A DNA stretch of 64,000 nt from assembly GCA_035235625.1 (NCBI GenBank), contig CP141141.1, forward strand, positions 7,058,968 to 7,122,967, read 5' to 3'. Positions 23,290 through 34,868 of the stretch are shown here, one piece after another. The DNA comes from Saururus chinensis (lineage: Eukaryota > Streptophyta > Magnoliopsida > Piperales > Saururaceae). Within the stretch, counting starts at the first letter, position 1. Every line of letters begins with the position of its first letter. Both the position numbers and the translations under genes were made by a program. The notes below the pieces were generated by a model. The model saw only the letters and a list, made by a program, of their open reading frames with translations, did not search any database and had not been told where the DNA came from.

Positions 23290-24746
23290 GATAAATAATA
23301 TTGACACCTCGTTAATATATAAGATATTAGCGATGTATATTCTTATATATTATTAATATATTTTTATTTTTTATTTTTAATTAATTTTTAAATAAAAATA
23401 TAATACAAATAAAATAAAAAATTTCATCTCTTTCTACTCTCTCTCCTCCCTCTTTCCACCTTCTTTTCTCTCTCTTCCTTCCTCTCTCTCTACCCTCTTT
23501 TCCTATCTCTCTCTTTCCCTCTCCCTCTCTCCTCTCACCCTCTCTCCCTCTTCCTCTCTCCTCCCTCTCTCCCCTCTCTTTATTTTATATTTTTATTTAA
23601 AAATTTATTTAAAAATAAATAATAAAAATATATTAGTGATGTATATATCTATATGTCGTTAATACATTTTTATTTTTTTATTTTTTATTTATTTTTAATT
23701 AATTTTTAAATAAAAATATAAAACAAATAAAAAAATTTCTCTCTCTACCCTCTCTCCTCACTCTCTCTCTTTTATATTTTTTATTTAAAAATAAAAATAT
23801 ATTAGCGATGTATAGACCTATATGTCGCTAATACCCTTGGTATTAGCGACATATATGCCTATATGTCGCTAATATTTTTTATTTTTTAATTAATGTTTAA
23901 ATAAAAAATAAAAAAATTTCCCTCTCTCCACCCACTTCTATCTCTCTCTCCTCCATCTCTCTCTCTCCTCTCTTCACCCTCTCTCCGTGCACACTCTTCA
24001 CTCTCTCTTTTATTATAAATTATATTTTAAAATTAATAATAAAATTTAAGAAATAAAATATATTCTATATAAATAATGACAGTTTAATCTATTATTAACA
24101 TTACTTTTTATTGAAAATTTAATATTTAATTATTGTATATATAAATAGTAAATATTGAATAAAATATATTTATATTTAGGAAGTTTATTATAATTTTTTA
24201 ATATTTATTTATTAAATAAAATTAATTAATAAAGCTATTAGCGACGCTTGTAAGCAAATGTCGCTAATAGAAATGGAATTTGCGATGCTTTTAAATAAGC
24301 GTCACTAATAATTTAAAAGTTTTATTTTTAATTCATAACTATTAGTGACACTTTTGTAAGCGTCGCTAATAGCAACACTATTAGCGACGCTTTTGAATAA
24401 ACATCGTTATTGTGAATGCTATTAGCGACGATTAATACATGTGTCGCTAATAGTTATGCTTTTTTATTTAAAATATATATCTTTTAACGACGATTATTTA
24501 AAACGTCGCAAATAGAGAAACTATTAGCGATGCTAATAATAAAGCGTCGTTAAGATGGTTAGTATTAGCGACGCTTTAAACTAAGTGTCGCTAATATATG
24601 ACTATTAGCGTCGTATACGAAAAATGTGTCGCTAATAGTTCTTTTTTTTGCGACGCTTATTTATTCGTCGCAAATAGTTATTTTTAGCAACGCTTAGCTT
24701 TGCGTCGCTAATACATGCGTTGCTAATACTACATTTTGTTGTAGTG
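23290..24746 (+). mobile_element. 5'-truncated CACTA element, copy 3 (right end)
   Basis: The right terminus CATTTTGTTGTAGTG ends at 24746 and matches that of copy 1. The left terminus is absent: TAGCGATGTATA units simply start near 23290 next to the GT61 fragment. It contains CT tracts (about 23425-23580 and 23735-23770) and a dense subterminal array at about 24235-24720. It abuts the reverse-transcriptase region of the gypsy fossil, and no gypsy sequence is seen on its other side, so a rearrangement or deletion removed its left part together with the 3' part of the retroelement. Confidence 0.75.
24235..24720. repeat. Subterminal TAGCGACG array of CACTA copy 3
   Basis: About ten pairs of units such as TAGCGACGCTTGTAAGCAAA and GCGTCGCTAATAG alternate in orientation, separated by short AT-rich spacers. 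This is the densest array in the window and is closely similar to the right array of copy 1. Confidence 0.75.
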
Positions 24747-27700
24747 AACCCACAGAGTGCCTGAATAGTAGACGGAGTTAGCCAATTTATAATAGTCTCA
24801 ATCTTGGAAAGATCAGTAGACACCCCTAAAGCGGATATGATATAGCCAAGATAGTCAACCTGTGGTAAGCCAAATGCACATTTTAACTTCTTAAGGAACA
24901 AATCATAGCTGAGTAATGTAGAAAAACCTCACGAATATGTTGCAGATGTTCTGACCACGAGCGACTATAAATCAGAATGCCATAAAAAATACCAATACAA
25001 ACCGTTGCAAGAAGGGCCGAAAAATATCATTCATGAGGCTCTAAAAAGTAGAGGGGGCATTCGAAAGGCCAAATGGCATGACTATAAATTCATAATGCTC
25101 ATCATGTGTCCAGAAAAATGTCTTGTGAATGTCTGGTGGGTGCATTCGAATCTGGTGGTACCCTGAACGCAAATCCAACTTAGTAAAGACACTTGCCCTT
25201 GATAATTCGTCCAATAGCTCTTCAATCACAGGAATGGGGTACTTATCCTTAATTATAAATAACATTCAGGGCACGATCATCTACGCAGAAATGCCATGAG
25301 CCATCTTTTTTTCCGAACAAGGAGCACTAAAGAAGAAAATTGGCTATTGCTGGGACAGATGAGCTCTAATGCAAGCATCTCTTGTACCAACCTCTCTATT
25401 TCATCTTTCTGCAACTGAGGGTACTGGTAGGGACTGACATTAGCTGGCGGACACCATGGCTGGATGTGAATTCGGTGATCGTGCTGACGGGGTGGGAGGC
25501 AAAGTAGATGGCATCTGAAAAATCATATCATATTCGGCCAGCAAACTTCTCATATCCACTAGAACACTAGCAGTCTCAGGTGGCTTGTCAGTGCACAACT
25601 GTAATAAAATCCCCTTGGTAGCAAATTTTTTTAAAAAATTCACAGGCTGAGCCAAATGAAGGGTACCTGGTTGTTGTCCACACAGTTGTATTTGAGTATT
25701 CCCATAGAGAAAATCCATGTATAGTTGCTTGAAGTCCCAAGTAATGGAGCCCAAGTCTTGAAGCCATCATACCCCAAGCACAATATTTGCCCCTTGGTAG
25801 GAAGCAAGAACAAATCAATATGAAATAAATGGCCTTGAATTAACAAAGGAATAGAGGCTACTTTGTAAATATCGCCCATCTCCTATAAGCACATCGAATG
25901 TAGTAGAGGGCTGAATGGTGCATCCCAACCTACGAGCCACCCTGTCATTAATAAAATGATGGGTGTTGCCACTGTCAATAAGAATGGAGACAACTTGCTG
26001 TTTTTGTCATGACCCGGGTTTTTAAAAATATTTTTAAATAACATGAATGGTAAGTAGCGATAATTTTTTTTTCTTGAATACAAAATAAACCATTCGATTA
26101 AATATTCAGGCCATGATAACTGGGGTTTACAAATACGGATATCAAATCATATGATATTTACAATCTCAAAATTTCAACAACAGCTCATCCATCTAAGTAC
26201 AAGTCCGTCATCCATCTGAAAATAAATAACAAGTTAACTCTCACGCTAAAGGTACATTTACGTACTAGAGTTGTAGAAACGCAGAATCTTCTTCTTGTGC
26301 TCGCCTTTCTTGGTCTCACTTGTTGTCGCTTGGAGAATCTACACCCAACCAAACGAAGCAACCACAACAATAACAATAATGAAATCTCTCCGCCTTCATG
26401 AGAAGAGCTTTCAAAGGACAAAAGGTTTCATTAATATTTTTTGGAACGGGCCAACATCACCCGATGTTAGTTGCCTACGTACTCATCAAACAACATCTCC
26501 AATGTTTCCAACAAGATCGGATCCAGACATAGTTCTACCTAGAAACTACTCTATCCTACGAAGCATAGCATCACACATGCAATGCTTAGGTATTTTTAAC
26601 CAACCTACATTTTAGTAAGTCTTTTAATCGTTCCACTTGTCTAATTAATAAGCAATATCAAACAATGTTATTAATTATCTCACATCCCTTGTTCGATAAT
26701 TAAAACTATCATATTTGTAACTAAGAGATAACTCACCCCTCGAGAAACCTCCAAACATGGTACTCCAACCTTGGAGTAGACAACTTAACAGTAGCTTGAC
26801 CCAAATCCCCAGGGCTCTCAATAGCCCGCCATGAATCTAGAGAAGAGGATCTCAACTGTGCTCATGGACACAGATTAGCGAGAAGCACAAGCCTTCCATG
26901 ATGCTCATACAACTTTGTTTTTCGTACGTACTAAATAGTCCTGGGAAGACCTGTGGGAGACCCTAGGTAAAGACCCTCTGGTCAATACCCAAACCGTCAT
27001 GGCGATGAAGAAGCATATCGCAATCTCCAACATCCCAACTCTGGGAAAAAATGTCTTATACGACATTACTAATTTATCCATAGAAGCCTCAGGTCTTTAT
27101 GACCATTGACTCCCCTAAACATCTGAAACTTAGACTAGATTATTTCCATCCAGTCAAGTATCCACTCAACCATTTGGGTCTTTTTCACCTTGTGAATCGG
27201 CCTACTAAATAGCTCATCCACTAAGCTATGACTCGAAGAACATCCCAAAATCACCCTCGGTTCATTAACTAAGGTAAGATTCTATGTCAGGGCCCCGTTC
27301 ACTCCATGAACTGGTCCCAACCCTAAAGAGGGTATTTTAATTATTATCTTGATTAGGTGTTCTCCCCACAATCCAATGGCAACCCATGTCTCTTGATTAA
27401 ACTTCATTAATCTTAAGTTACCGATATAAATTAAAGCATCAACAATAAAAATATGCATCAGCATAATCAACATGAATTACATGCATTCACACTAGTGCAT
27501 AAATAATGAATAAAGGCCTGTAGCACTCATTTGTAGGGCTAGGGCTCAGCTAGTACAAGCCCAAGAGTGTAAACAACTCTAACGCATCCCACGAGTTACA
27601 TATAAAACACTCTAGTCATTTGATGTACTCGGTTGCAGACACTTGTAATACGCTGCCTTAAACCTTAAGAATTAGGGTTCTTCCCCTTGTTTCCCGTGAC

Positions 27701-30700
27701 ACTATGACCTAACAAGGTCTTCGTGTCACTTACTAGTCACACCCCTTCCTTTTGAAACCATTACACGTCACTATAGTGTACCCTAACGCTTAGTACTAAG
27801 GTTATTAGTTTCGACAAAAACGGAGCATACTGCCCTTAAGGGCATTAGGGTAATTCTACCACCTAGGGTATGGTACTCTCTCTTAGGTTATTTAGTCATC
27901 TCACTACCCTTTTATTTATTTTAAGTCATGATCCTCTCTGGAGGTTCCACTCTCAAGCTGACCCGCACTTCCATTCACACGAATGTGGGCTAGTCCACTT
28001 AAAGGGGTATTTCTATCATTTGGTTTAAAGCCTTATTGACATCCAATGTGTCCAAAATTGAAATCAAGGGTACTACTTGACTTCATGGACTCTTTGTAAT
28101 TTTCCTGGCATATTATGGGGTCGTGAACCCCTTGAATCAACCCAGGTTTTGACTAACAATTTACTATAAACCCTAAGGGCAAAAGGGTCAATTAACCACT
28201 CACTGGGAATTTTTCCTCACTAAGTGTTTTAGTCCATAATTAAGATACACCTTAAAATCTTAGTGGAAAATTTCCCAATTTTTAAGATCACCCATAGGCC
28301 ACTGAACCAGAGCCTTGAAGTCGGGTAAGTGGTTTTCACACGACAATTTAACTATAGGGGGTAAAAGGGTCATTTTACAGTCTCTGAGATTTTTCCCGGG
28401 CTTGAAACTAATTTAGGACAATCTTTTACCTCTCAAAGTCCATTAGTAATTTTTCTAACATCAACATCACCCTGAACCGGAGTACAAGACAAATAATTAA
28501 ATATTGCAATATTTCACCTCTAAGGGTAAAATGGTCATTTTATTGACATTGAGATTTTTCCCTAGCCCATATCTTGGTCCAGTTACTCCTCGTGTTCCCT
28601 CGGACATTGTATAGTTTTCTTGAATTTTCTCAAAGTCTAAACCCTACTGAATCGGACCCGCTTCAATGGGAGTTTTTTTTTAACCCGGGTCGGGTCTACA
28701 GTTCCAGCCCAGAATCGGGCTGGACCCGCAGACCCGCATGCGGGTTGTCTTCCTCGTGAAGACGCCCGCAGGGCTGCGGGTGGCGGCTAAATCAAACCCA
28801 ACCCCCACCGGCCTAGCCCTCTAGCCATCGGACTTTAAAGTCCACCGGGGAAAACGATTGGATCCGGTCTCTCGGATTCAATGCCATCGGCTAGTGGCAT
28901 GCCAGTCTGTTCCACGAAGTTCCGGTTCTACCTCACAGAGAACTCAAGCTGCCGGCAAGCGCAATGGCGGCCACAACCAGGGGAAAGGCGGGGTCTGATC
29001 GGATTGCCTCAAAGCGGCGAATCTGATAGACCCAGTCTTGCTTCTGTCCAGAGGCCGCCGACTAAAGACATGGACATAGGCGATTTTGCCATATCCCCCC
29101 GCGGGTAGAGCTGTCAACGGCTGTCACAGCATCCATAGACGGAATCAGGGCAGGGTTTGCCCGATTCGCCGCCAGGTGGCGAATCTGAGGGACTCAGTCC
29201 CCGCCACCAGTGGGCAGCGCTATGCTTCCGGCCGGAGCCAATCAATCAACAACTCCTTAACCAATTAGGGCTTAATGCACAAATTTAGAAATCAAAACAA
29301 TTACACGCCTAACTTCTTAATCACATAAGATAATCAAGTTTATACGATGATCCTACCTTGATTACCAATTTGTTGTCGATTCACCACAGCCAACGCTTTG
29401 CCGAAAAATTCCTTCATCTCTTTCACCGTCCAAAGCTCTTCCCCCAAAAAAGCCCTAATTCTTTTTTTTATAAGCATGGAATTAGGGCTCCTAATCCCAT
29501 GAGAAATTAGGCCAAAATCTCTTTAATTCAATCACCAAATTGGGCCTAAAAACACAATTTCGAAATACTAATTGATAGGGCCCGTATATTGACTTAAACG
29601 AACGATTCGTGTGTCCAATTCGGGTAAACGGGCCCTGCACGATATATTTAACTTCGAACAGTCGTATCTCCCTCATCCGAACTCTGATTCGAGTGTTCTT
29701 GGTGGAGTTTCGAAGCTATTTCTGTCTACTTTCATCCATGTAGGCTTCAGCTACCAACTCCAAGCATTGAATAAGTTATTCCAATGAGAAAGTCAAGGGG
29801 TACAACACCCTAATTTCCCGTGGTCAACTTTGGGAATTTAGAAAATTCTCGGACGTTACAGTTTTATAGATCCATCCACCCGAAATGTGTGAGGTTTAAA
29901 AGACCCATCGAATGCATGCATAGAAATCTCTAGAACATCCTCTGGTTCATCATGCACCACGCTATCACCAGTGTCCAAACCCTCTTCCATTATCAACACA
30001 GTTTTGGATGTTTGCATTTGTAACCGAGAACAAATTGCTCATCATAGTTAAAGCAAAGGCCACGAGAGCAACGGTCCTCCATTTGGGCAAGTGTAAGGCG
30101 TCAATTGGCCCTGAGGCGGGTGTGGAGGAGATAGAGTGGTTTGGCCCCCTGGCAAGGGATGGTTGCCCCTTTGCAGGCATTGGAGTCTCTCCTCCTAAAT
30201 ACGGGCTAGGCAGATAGCCTGGTGGAGGTTGGCTGGCTAGAATTGACGTACCTCTTGTTGTCCACTTACAAATTTCGATAAAAGAGCTGAAGGAGTCCAC
30301 TCCACCCGGGTGGCCAATCTTGCAAAATCAATCTGATAGGTCTAGATAGAAGAGGTTTGTCTGAGATTATGCAGTCGAGAGTCAAAATCCTCATACTCAT
30401 TTGGACCAAAATAGGCGCATAGTTCAGCCACCAAATAGTCCCATGTTATGGCTCCCTCCTTTTGCTCAAGCTGTTGTAGCCATACCAACACATCTCCCTT
30501 AAGGTGGAAAGAGGCTAGGAGCATGTGCTGATCTAGATGTGTTCCCTAATAGGAGAAGAAACACTCGGCACACGAGACCCATTCATTAGGGTTGTCCTCA
30601 CCAGAAAATTTAGGAAAATTGAGACAATGGTGCTCACCTTTGGGGCCGGCCCATACATCCCATCATTAGCTGCTTCATCACTATAGAGATCATTGTCTTG

Positions 30701-31625
30701 CCACAAATGAACTGGAGGCTGATCCTGGCTTGCAGTCGCTATGGGAGGCATGCGACTTGGTCCCGCGACGGCCGGTGGAGGCGATCGCCAGTCACTGGTG
30801 GTGGACATTGTCATGGAGGAGGCCATTCCCTGACCTGATCCGAATTGTAGAACCTACTGAAAAGGTCGCTGAAGGATCCCTTTTCCATGTGGGCGGTAGG
30901 CTAGAGGAGGGGGAGCGGCCTGGGGTGGAGTCGAAGCAGGGCTGGCTATGAAGGCGACCAGGTAGGCCGCTTGGTTCTTTTGGATCTGTTCTAGCGTTAC
31001 TTGGTGGTGATCTGCAGACGAATGGAGATTTGCTCAGAGCTCTTGGAGAAAAACCCTCTAAGCCTCTGTCGTTTGGGTCTAGATGGCGGCTAGGGCAGAA
31101 ATCATGGGCTCACACTCGCTCGAAACTAGGCTAGCGGCAGCTGAAGGGGCTATTGCTGCCCCATCTGCTGCTGGCGCCGCCGCCCTGGGGTTCACCGGTA
31201 GCTCGTCCTCAAGGACTGTGGCTTGCGTCCTCCTCTCTTATACTCTTCTGGTTGCCATAGAAAAATCACAATTGGCCGAGAATTTGTTGGCTTTGATACT
31301 AGTTGTTATGTACCAAAATATGAAGGGAAAAAGAAGACGAGAGAGAAGGGAAATTAGAGGGATGAGGGGAAGAGGTTGGGAGAAGAATGGAAGGACACAC
31401 TTGCAGTTTGAAAGTGCGGTCCTGGGATTGAATAGCAGGTCGAGAGAGAGAGAGAGAGGAGGAAAAGGCTAATTCTTCATTAATCCCTAATTACAGTGAT
31501 TTAGCCTAACATAGGCTAATCTTGCCCATTGGGCTACATAGATAAAACTAACTAACTATATAGACTATAACTAACGAAGTACTAATTGAAAAGAACAATA
31601 AACAAGAGCAACATGCACACTAACA
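24747..31625 (-). mobile_element. Fossil Ty3/gypsy retrotransposon, split by a nested solo LTR
   Basis: Minus-strand remnant of a Ty3/gypsy element, probably a chromovirus of the Reina type judging by the RT and the short LTR. Parts from right to left: a candidate LTR of about 320 bp (31304-31625, TGTTATGTACC...CTAACA); a primer-binding site complementary to initiator tRNA-Met (TAGTATCAAAGCC, about 31289-31301, minus strand); gag (about 31280-29870, with WLQQLEQKEGAITWDYLV); a protease region (about 26000-25440, with LLIQGHLFHIDLFLLP); and reverse transcriptase (about 25300-24750, with [14 protein letters not shown] and [13 protein letters not shown]). RNase H, integrase and the second LTR are missing at the CACTA junction. 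It is clearly broken, with roughly ten or more breaks, and old. A solo LTR (26005-29860) sits between gag and protease. Confidence 0.8.
26005..29860 (-). mobile_element. Long solo LTR (3.86 kb), Tekay/Del-like, nested in the gypsy fossil
   Basis: Bounded by TGTCATGACCCGGG on the left and GGACGTTACA on the right, with a 5-bp GTTTT target duplication (26000-26004 and 29861-29865). No gag or pol sequence lies inside, so it is a solo LTR left by LTR-LTR recombination. The minus strand reads from 29860 and has a TATA-like CTTATAAAA about 380 bp in, supporting that orientation. Its ends and interior are homologous to the LTR at 46453-51743. TGTAACG...GGGTCRTGACA ends and multi-kilobase length suit the Tekay/Del chromovirus group. 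Confidence 0.82.
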
Positions 31626-32280
31626 ATAACTACCTATGTGCACGTTAACCTAACTGCCTAACTAACTGCAAAAAGCAAGCACAGCATAGCATAGCCAGAG
31701 TCTCCCAGGTTTCAGTGATCTACACATACCTTTGGTTCCTTCTTGCTCAAATGGAAAATGCTGGTTACAATAAACATTTGATTCATGGTGCTACGATAGG
31801 TTTTTTATAATAAAAAATCTTGCTTTGAACCTTTTGCGAATCAACAGTTAATACGGCCTTATTCAGGAAATAAGGGGGAAAAATGTGTTTTATCCTGATT
31901 CCATTTTTTTGCAGGAAAGTGATAGGAGTAGGATATCAATTAAATGGTTGTGGTGCTGAAGAGAAGGGTGAGGTTGTACTGGTAATTTCTGGTGATAGTT
32001 ATGGTGATAAAGAGCAGGGTGAGGATGTACCAGTAACTTCTGATGAAACTGTTGAATATTTACATAAGGTAGTAGAAGATAGAAAATTTGAAGATAAAAT
32101 AGCTTTACAATTCATGACGGTCAACTTTTATAATTTACAAAAACTCAAGCAAAATTTTGTAGGATCTTACAAATAAGTTGATGTGTCCCAGAGATTCCAT
32201 ATCGTTGGGATTGCTGTTGAGAAGAAACAGAGTTAAAATAGGGACTTCAAGAGAAAGCCCCAAAAGCACTAAAAAAGCCA
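31626..32280. other. Intergenic sequence with an unassigned open frame
   Basis: It holds an open frame at 31883-32176 (plus, 97 codons) rich in glycine and acidic residues, with an internal duplication around GEVVLVISGDSYGDKEQGED. It is preceded by TTTTTTTGCAG, which could be a splice acceptor. No family recognised; it might be an exon fragment or chance. Confidence 0.25.
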
Positions 32281-32490
32281 TTGGTGATAAGTGACCAATT
32301 CAGAAACCAAGATTCACAATAATTTATAATTACCAAAAGTTGTTTTGGCTTAAAAACCCATGGGTGATAAATAGCCAATTATGATACCACGATTTACATC
32401 AATTTATAATTATCAAAAGTTTGTTCAGCTAAAAAAACTCATTTGTGATAAGTAGCTAATTCGGCTGCCACGATTTACATTTATCAAAAA
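32281..32490. repeat. 80-bp tandem repeat, about 2.6 copies
   Basis: Units starting GTGATAA lie at 32284, 32364 and 32445. Each contains CCACGATTTACA-like and AATTTATAATTA blocks. Diverged and non-coding. Confidence 0.75.
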
Positions 32491-32747
32491 TTAACAAGAG
32501 TGAAGACATCTAGTAGAAGAATGGAGATTGTACAGAGGCAGTTTAACAAGGTTACTTTTATATTGGGTCATAGAAATGGAACATAAGATAGTTGAATTTG
32601 AAGGAACTTTGCTGATTGGATGAGAATAATTGCTCAAATCCAGTCCTAGGCAAAAGTCATGTCTCAAGTCTACGTGTTGCAATGGAAAAAGCTAAAAAAT
32701 ATGTGTATTAATGTTGTTGCTTGGTCAGAGGCAATGTCAATTTATTA

Positions 32748-32950
32748 CTCCCTCCGTCCTAAATTTATAGCTTCATTTAGCAGAAAAAAGTTTATTTCAT
32801 ATTAATAGCTTTATTTTGTTAAATTTAAGTAGTTGAACACTTAAATAAGAATATTATAAGCTTATTTTTCTTTATCTTAGATGTGGGTTTCACCCTTCAA
32901 TAAAAATCATAATTTTTCCTAATGTAGTTATTTATATGGGAGAGAGGGAA
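32748..32950. mobile_element. Stowaway-type MITE
   Basis: The left end CTCCCTCCGTCC and right end GGGAGAGAGGGAA are inverted repeats flanked by TA on both sides (32746-32747 and 32951-32952), typical of Stowaway MITEs. The interior is non-coding and AT-rich, homologous to the copy at 16257. About 200 bp long. Confidence 0.8.
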
Positions 32951-32952
32951 TA

Positions 32953-34868
32953 TTACTTATGTGCTGCCTTGTTAAAAAGTTTGATTTGCTATGAATGACA
33001 AAGAGAAGATCGGTTTTCATTGGCAAATTGAAAGGTAGTTTGTTAAGGCAAAGACTTGAAAAGAATGGGATGGTCTATATATTAGTACAAAGATCGTGAA
33101 TACTACGCTCTATTTGTTTTTTGAAATTAATTAATTTTAGTTTATTTTAAAAAATTAAATAGAGTTATTAACTTGGGATAAAAGAAGTATAATAATTACC
33201 TTTATGACGCCATACTTAAATCAATAAGAACTCAAAGGAGGAAAATAGTTTTCCAATTTTAGCCTTTAATTTTCATAAATAAAATCTAACATATTAGGGG
33301 TAATCTAGGACTTATATGACAAAATTCTCCACCTCCTTTTTCACATTAATTGTAATCCAGGACTTCCATGACAAAAAAATTGACTCCTCTTTTCACTTAA
33401 TAATAGTATAGATTGGCATTAAATTATACTTTTTGATTTAATAATATATCCAAATTGATGTACATGAGGCTTACACCACACATTTTTGGAGTGAAAAGGT
33501 TCTCCACGCGCCTTGTAACAGATCCTTGTTTCCATTCTTCTCTGTTTAAAAATGGTTCCATACCCAAAAACGAGTGGTGATTATGCCAGTTGAAATTTTG
33601 ACTTTTGAGAATTTCGACTGATTGATGATCTTAAGTTTTAACGAACGAGTTTAGGCCTCCATGAGCAAATGGATAATTGATCAATTCCTAATATTATTCT
33701 TCACTGATCTAGAGATATCTTAATTATATGTTTCGTGGATTTGGTTTTCTAATTGTAATCAACATTATCTTGCTCTCGAAAAGTACAGTTTATTTTGTTG
33801 AATTGTCAATATTTCTCTTAGTAATCAGATACTTTCCATCCGGATCTTTGAAGAAACTAGCTATACATTATCAGAAGATCGCATTTTCGGATCTCAGCTA
33901 AGCCAAAAGGCAAAGATGGCGTTTTTATATGCCAGACATGAGTAAACCTTCATGAACTCTCTTTGTAGAAACATAAAAATACATACAGAATAAGCAGCAG
34001 TCCATGTTCATGTTTCAGCTAAGCCAAGGAAGGTATTTCACATGCCAGACATGAGTACCGGATATGCAACTTTATATGTTCGACTGAAATGGTGTGTTAG
34101 TATATCAGTTCTCCAAATTCAGAGCATAAATTGCTAAAATTTCTACTCAATGCAGGGAAGACAATACCTTAATATATAAGATTCTTAGGTGCATCGTCAT
34201 ACATATACACAAAGCTTAATTTTTGTACAACTGACATCTAATTTAGAAGGTTTGAAAAAAAATATTTATATACCATTTTTACACGAGCAGCAACTCCCTT
34301 GGTGAGAAGTATACGACAAAAATATTTACAGCTGCAAGCACACAGAAAGAAACAGAGTCATAAATAAGAAAAAATGATGAGCTGCTGTCTAGTGTTAAGG
34401 CCCGTTATAGTTAAATTCTCCTCTTCCAGGGTCGTTTAGGTATCTTATTCAAACATACTACACCACAAGCTGTGATTTATATGCAGCTAGCTGGGAACAT
34501 TCATACAATAAATTAATTAACAACTGGCAGAATGTCTCGGCCTAGGTACCAGAGCAAAAACAAAACAAATGAATTTATGACATTGAGAGCATTTTCCTGC
34601 CCTTCCCTATCAGAAAATGCACTCAAACATCTTCTCTAAGGTTTAACATTCCATCTCATAATGAAAACCTTAAAATTTAAATTCGCACTGACTAAATAGT
34701 AAATATGCCAAAAATTTAACAATTGTAGTTAACTTCAACTACATATACATCCTAGCAATAACAATCAAGAACAAATGCTTTGACAACCAATAAACCATTC
34801 TAACAAGTTCGATCCAACTGCCAATTACAAAGTTTAAAATGAATAAATGGTTCCTACATTGCAAATGA
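32953..34868. other. Intergenic sequence downstream of ferritin
   Basis: AT-rich with no recognised gene. The part just left of 34869 should contain the ferritin 3' UTR. A short block CAGCTAAGCCAA...GCCAGACATGAGTA occurs twice (about 33896-33941 and 34017-34056). Confidence 0.4.

Noticed and set aside
24235-24720. Regularly spaced repeats that might be read as a CRISPR-like array
   Set aside because: Plant nuclear DNA; the repeats alternate in orientation, vary in sequence and belong to a CACTA terminus.
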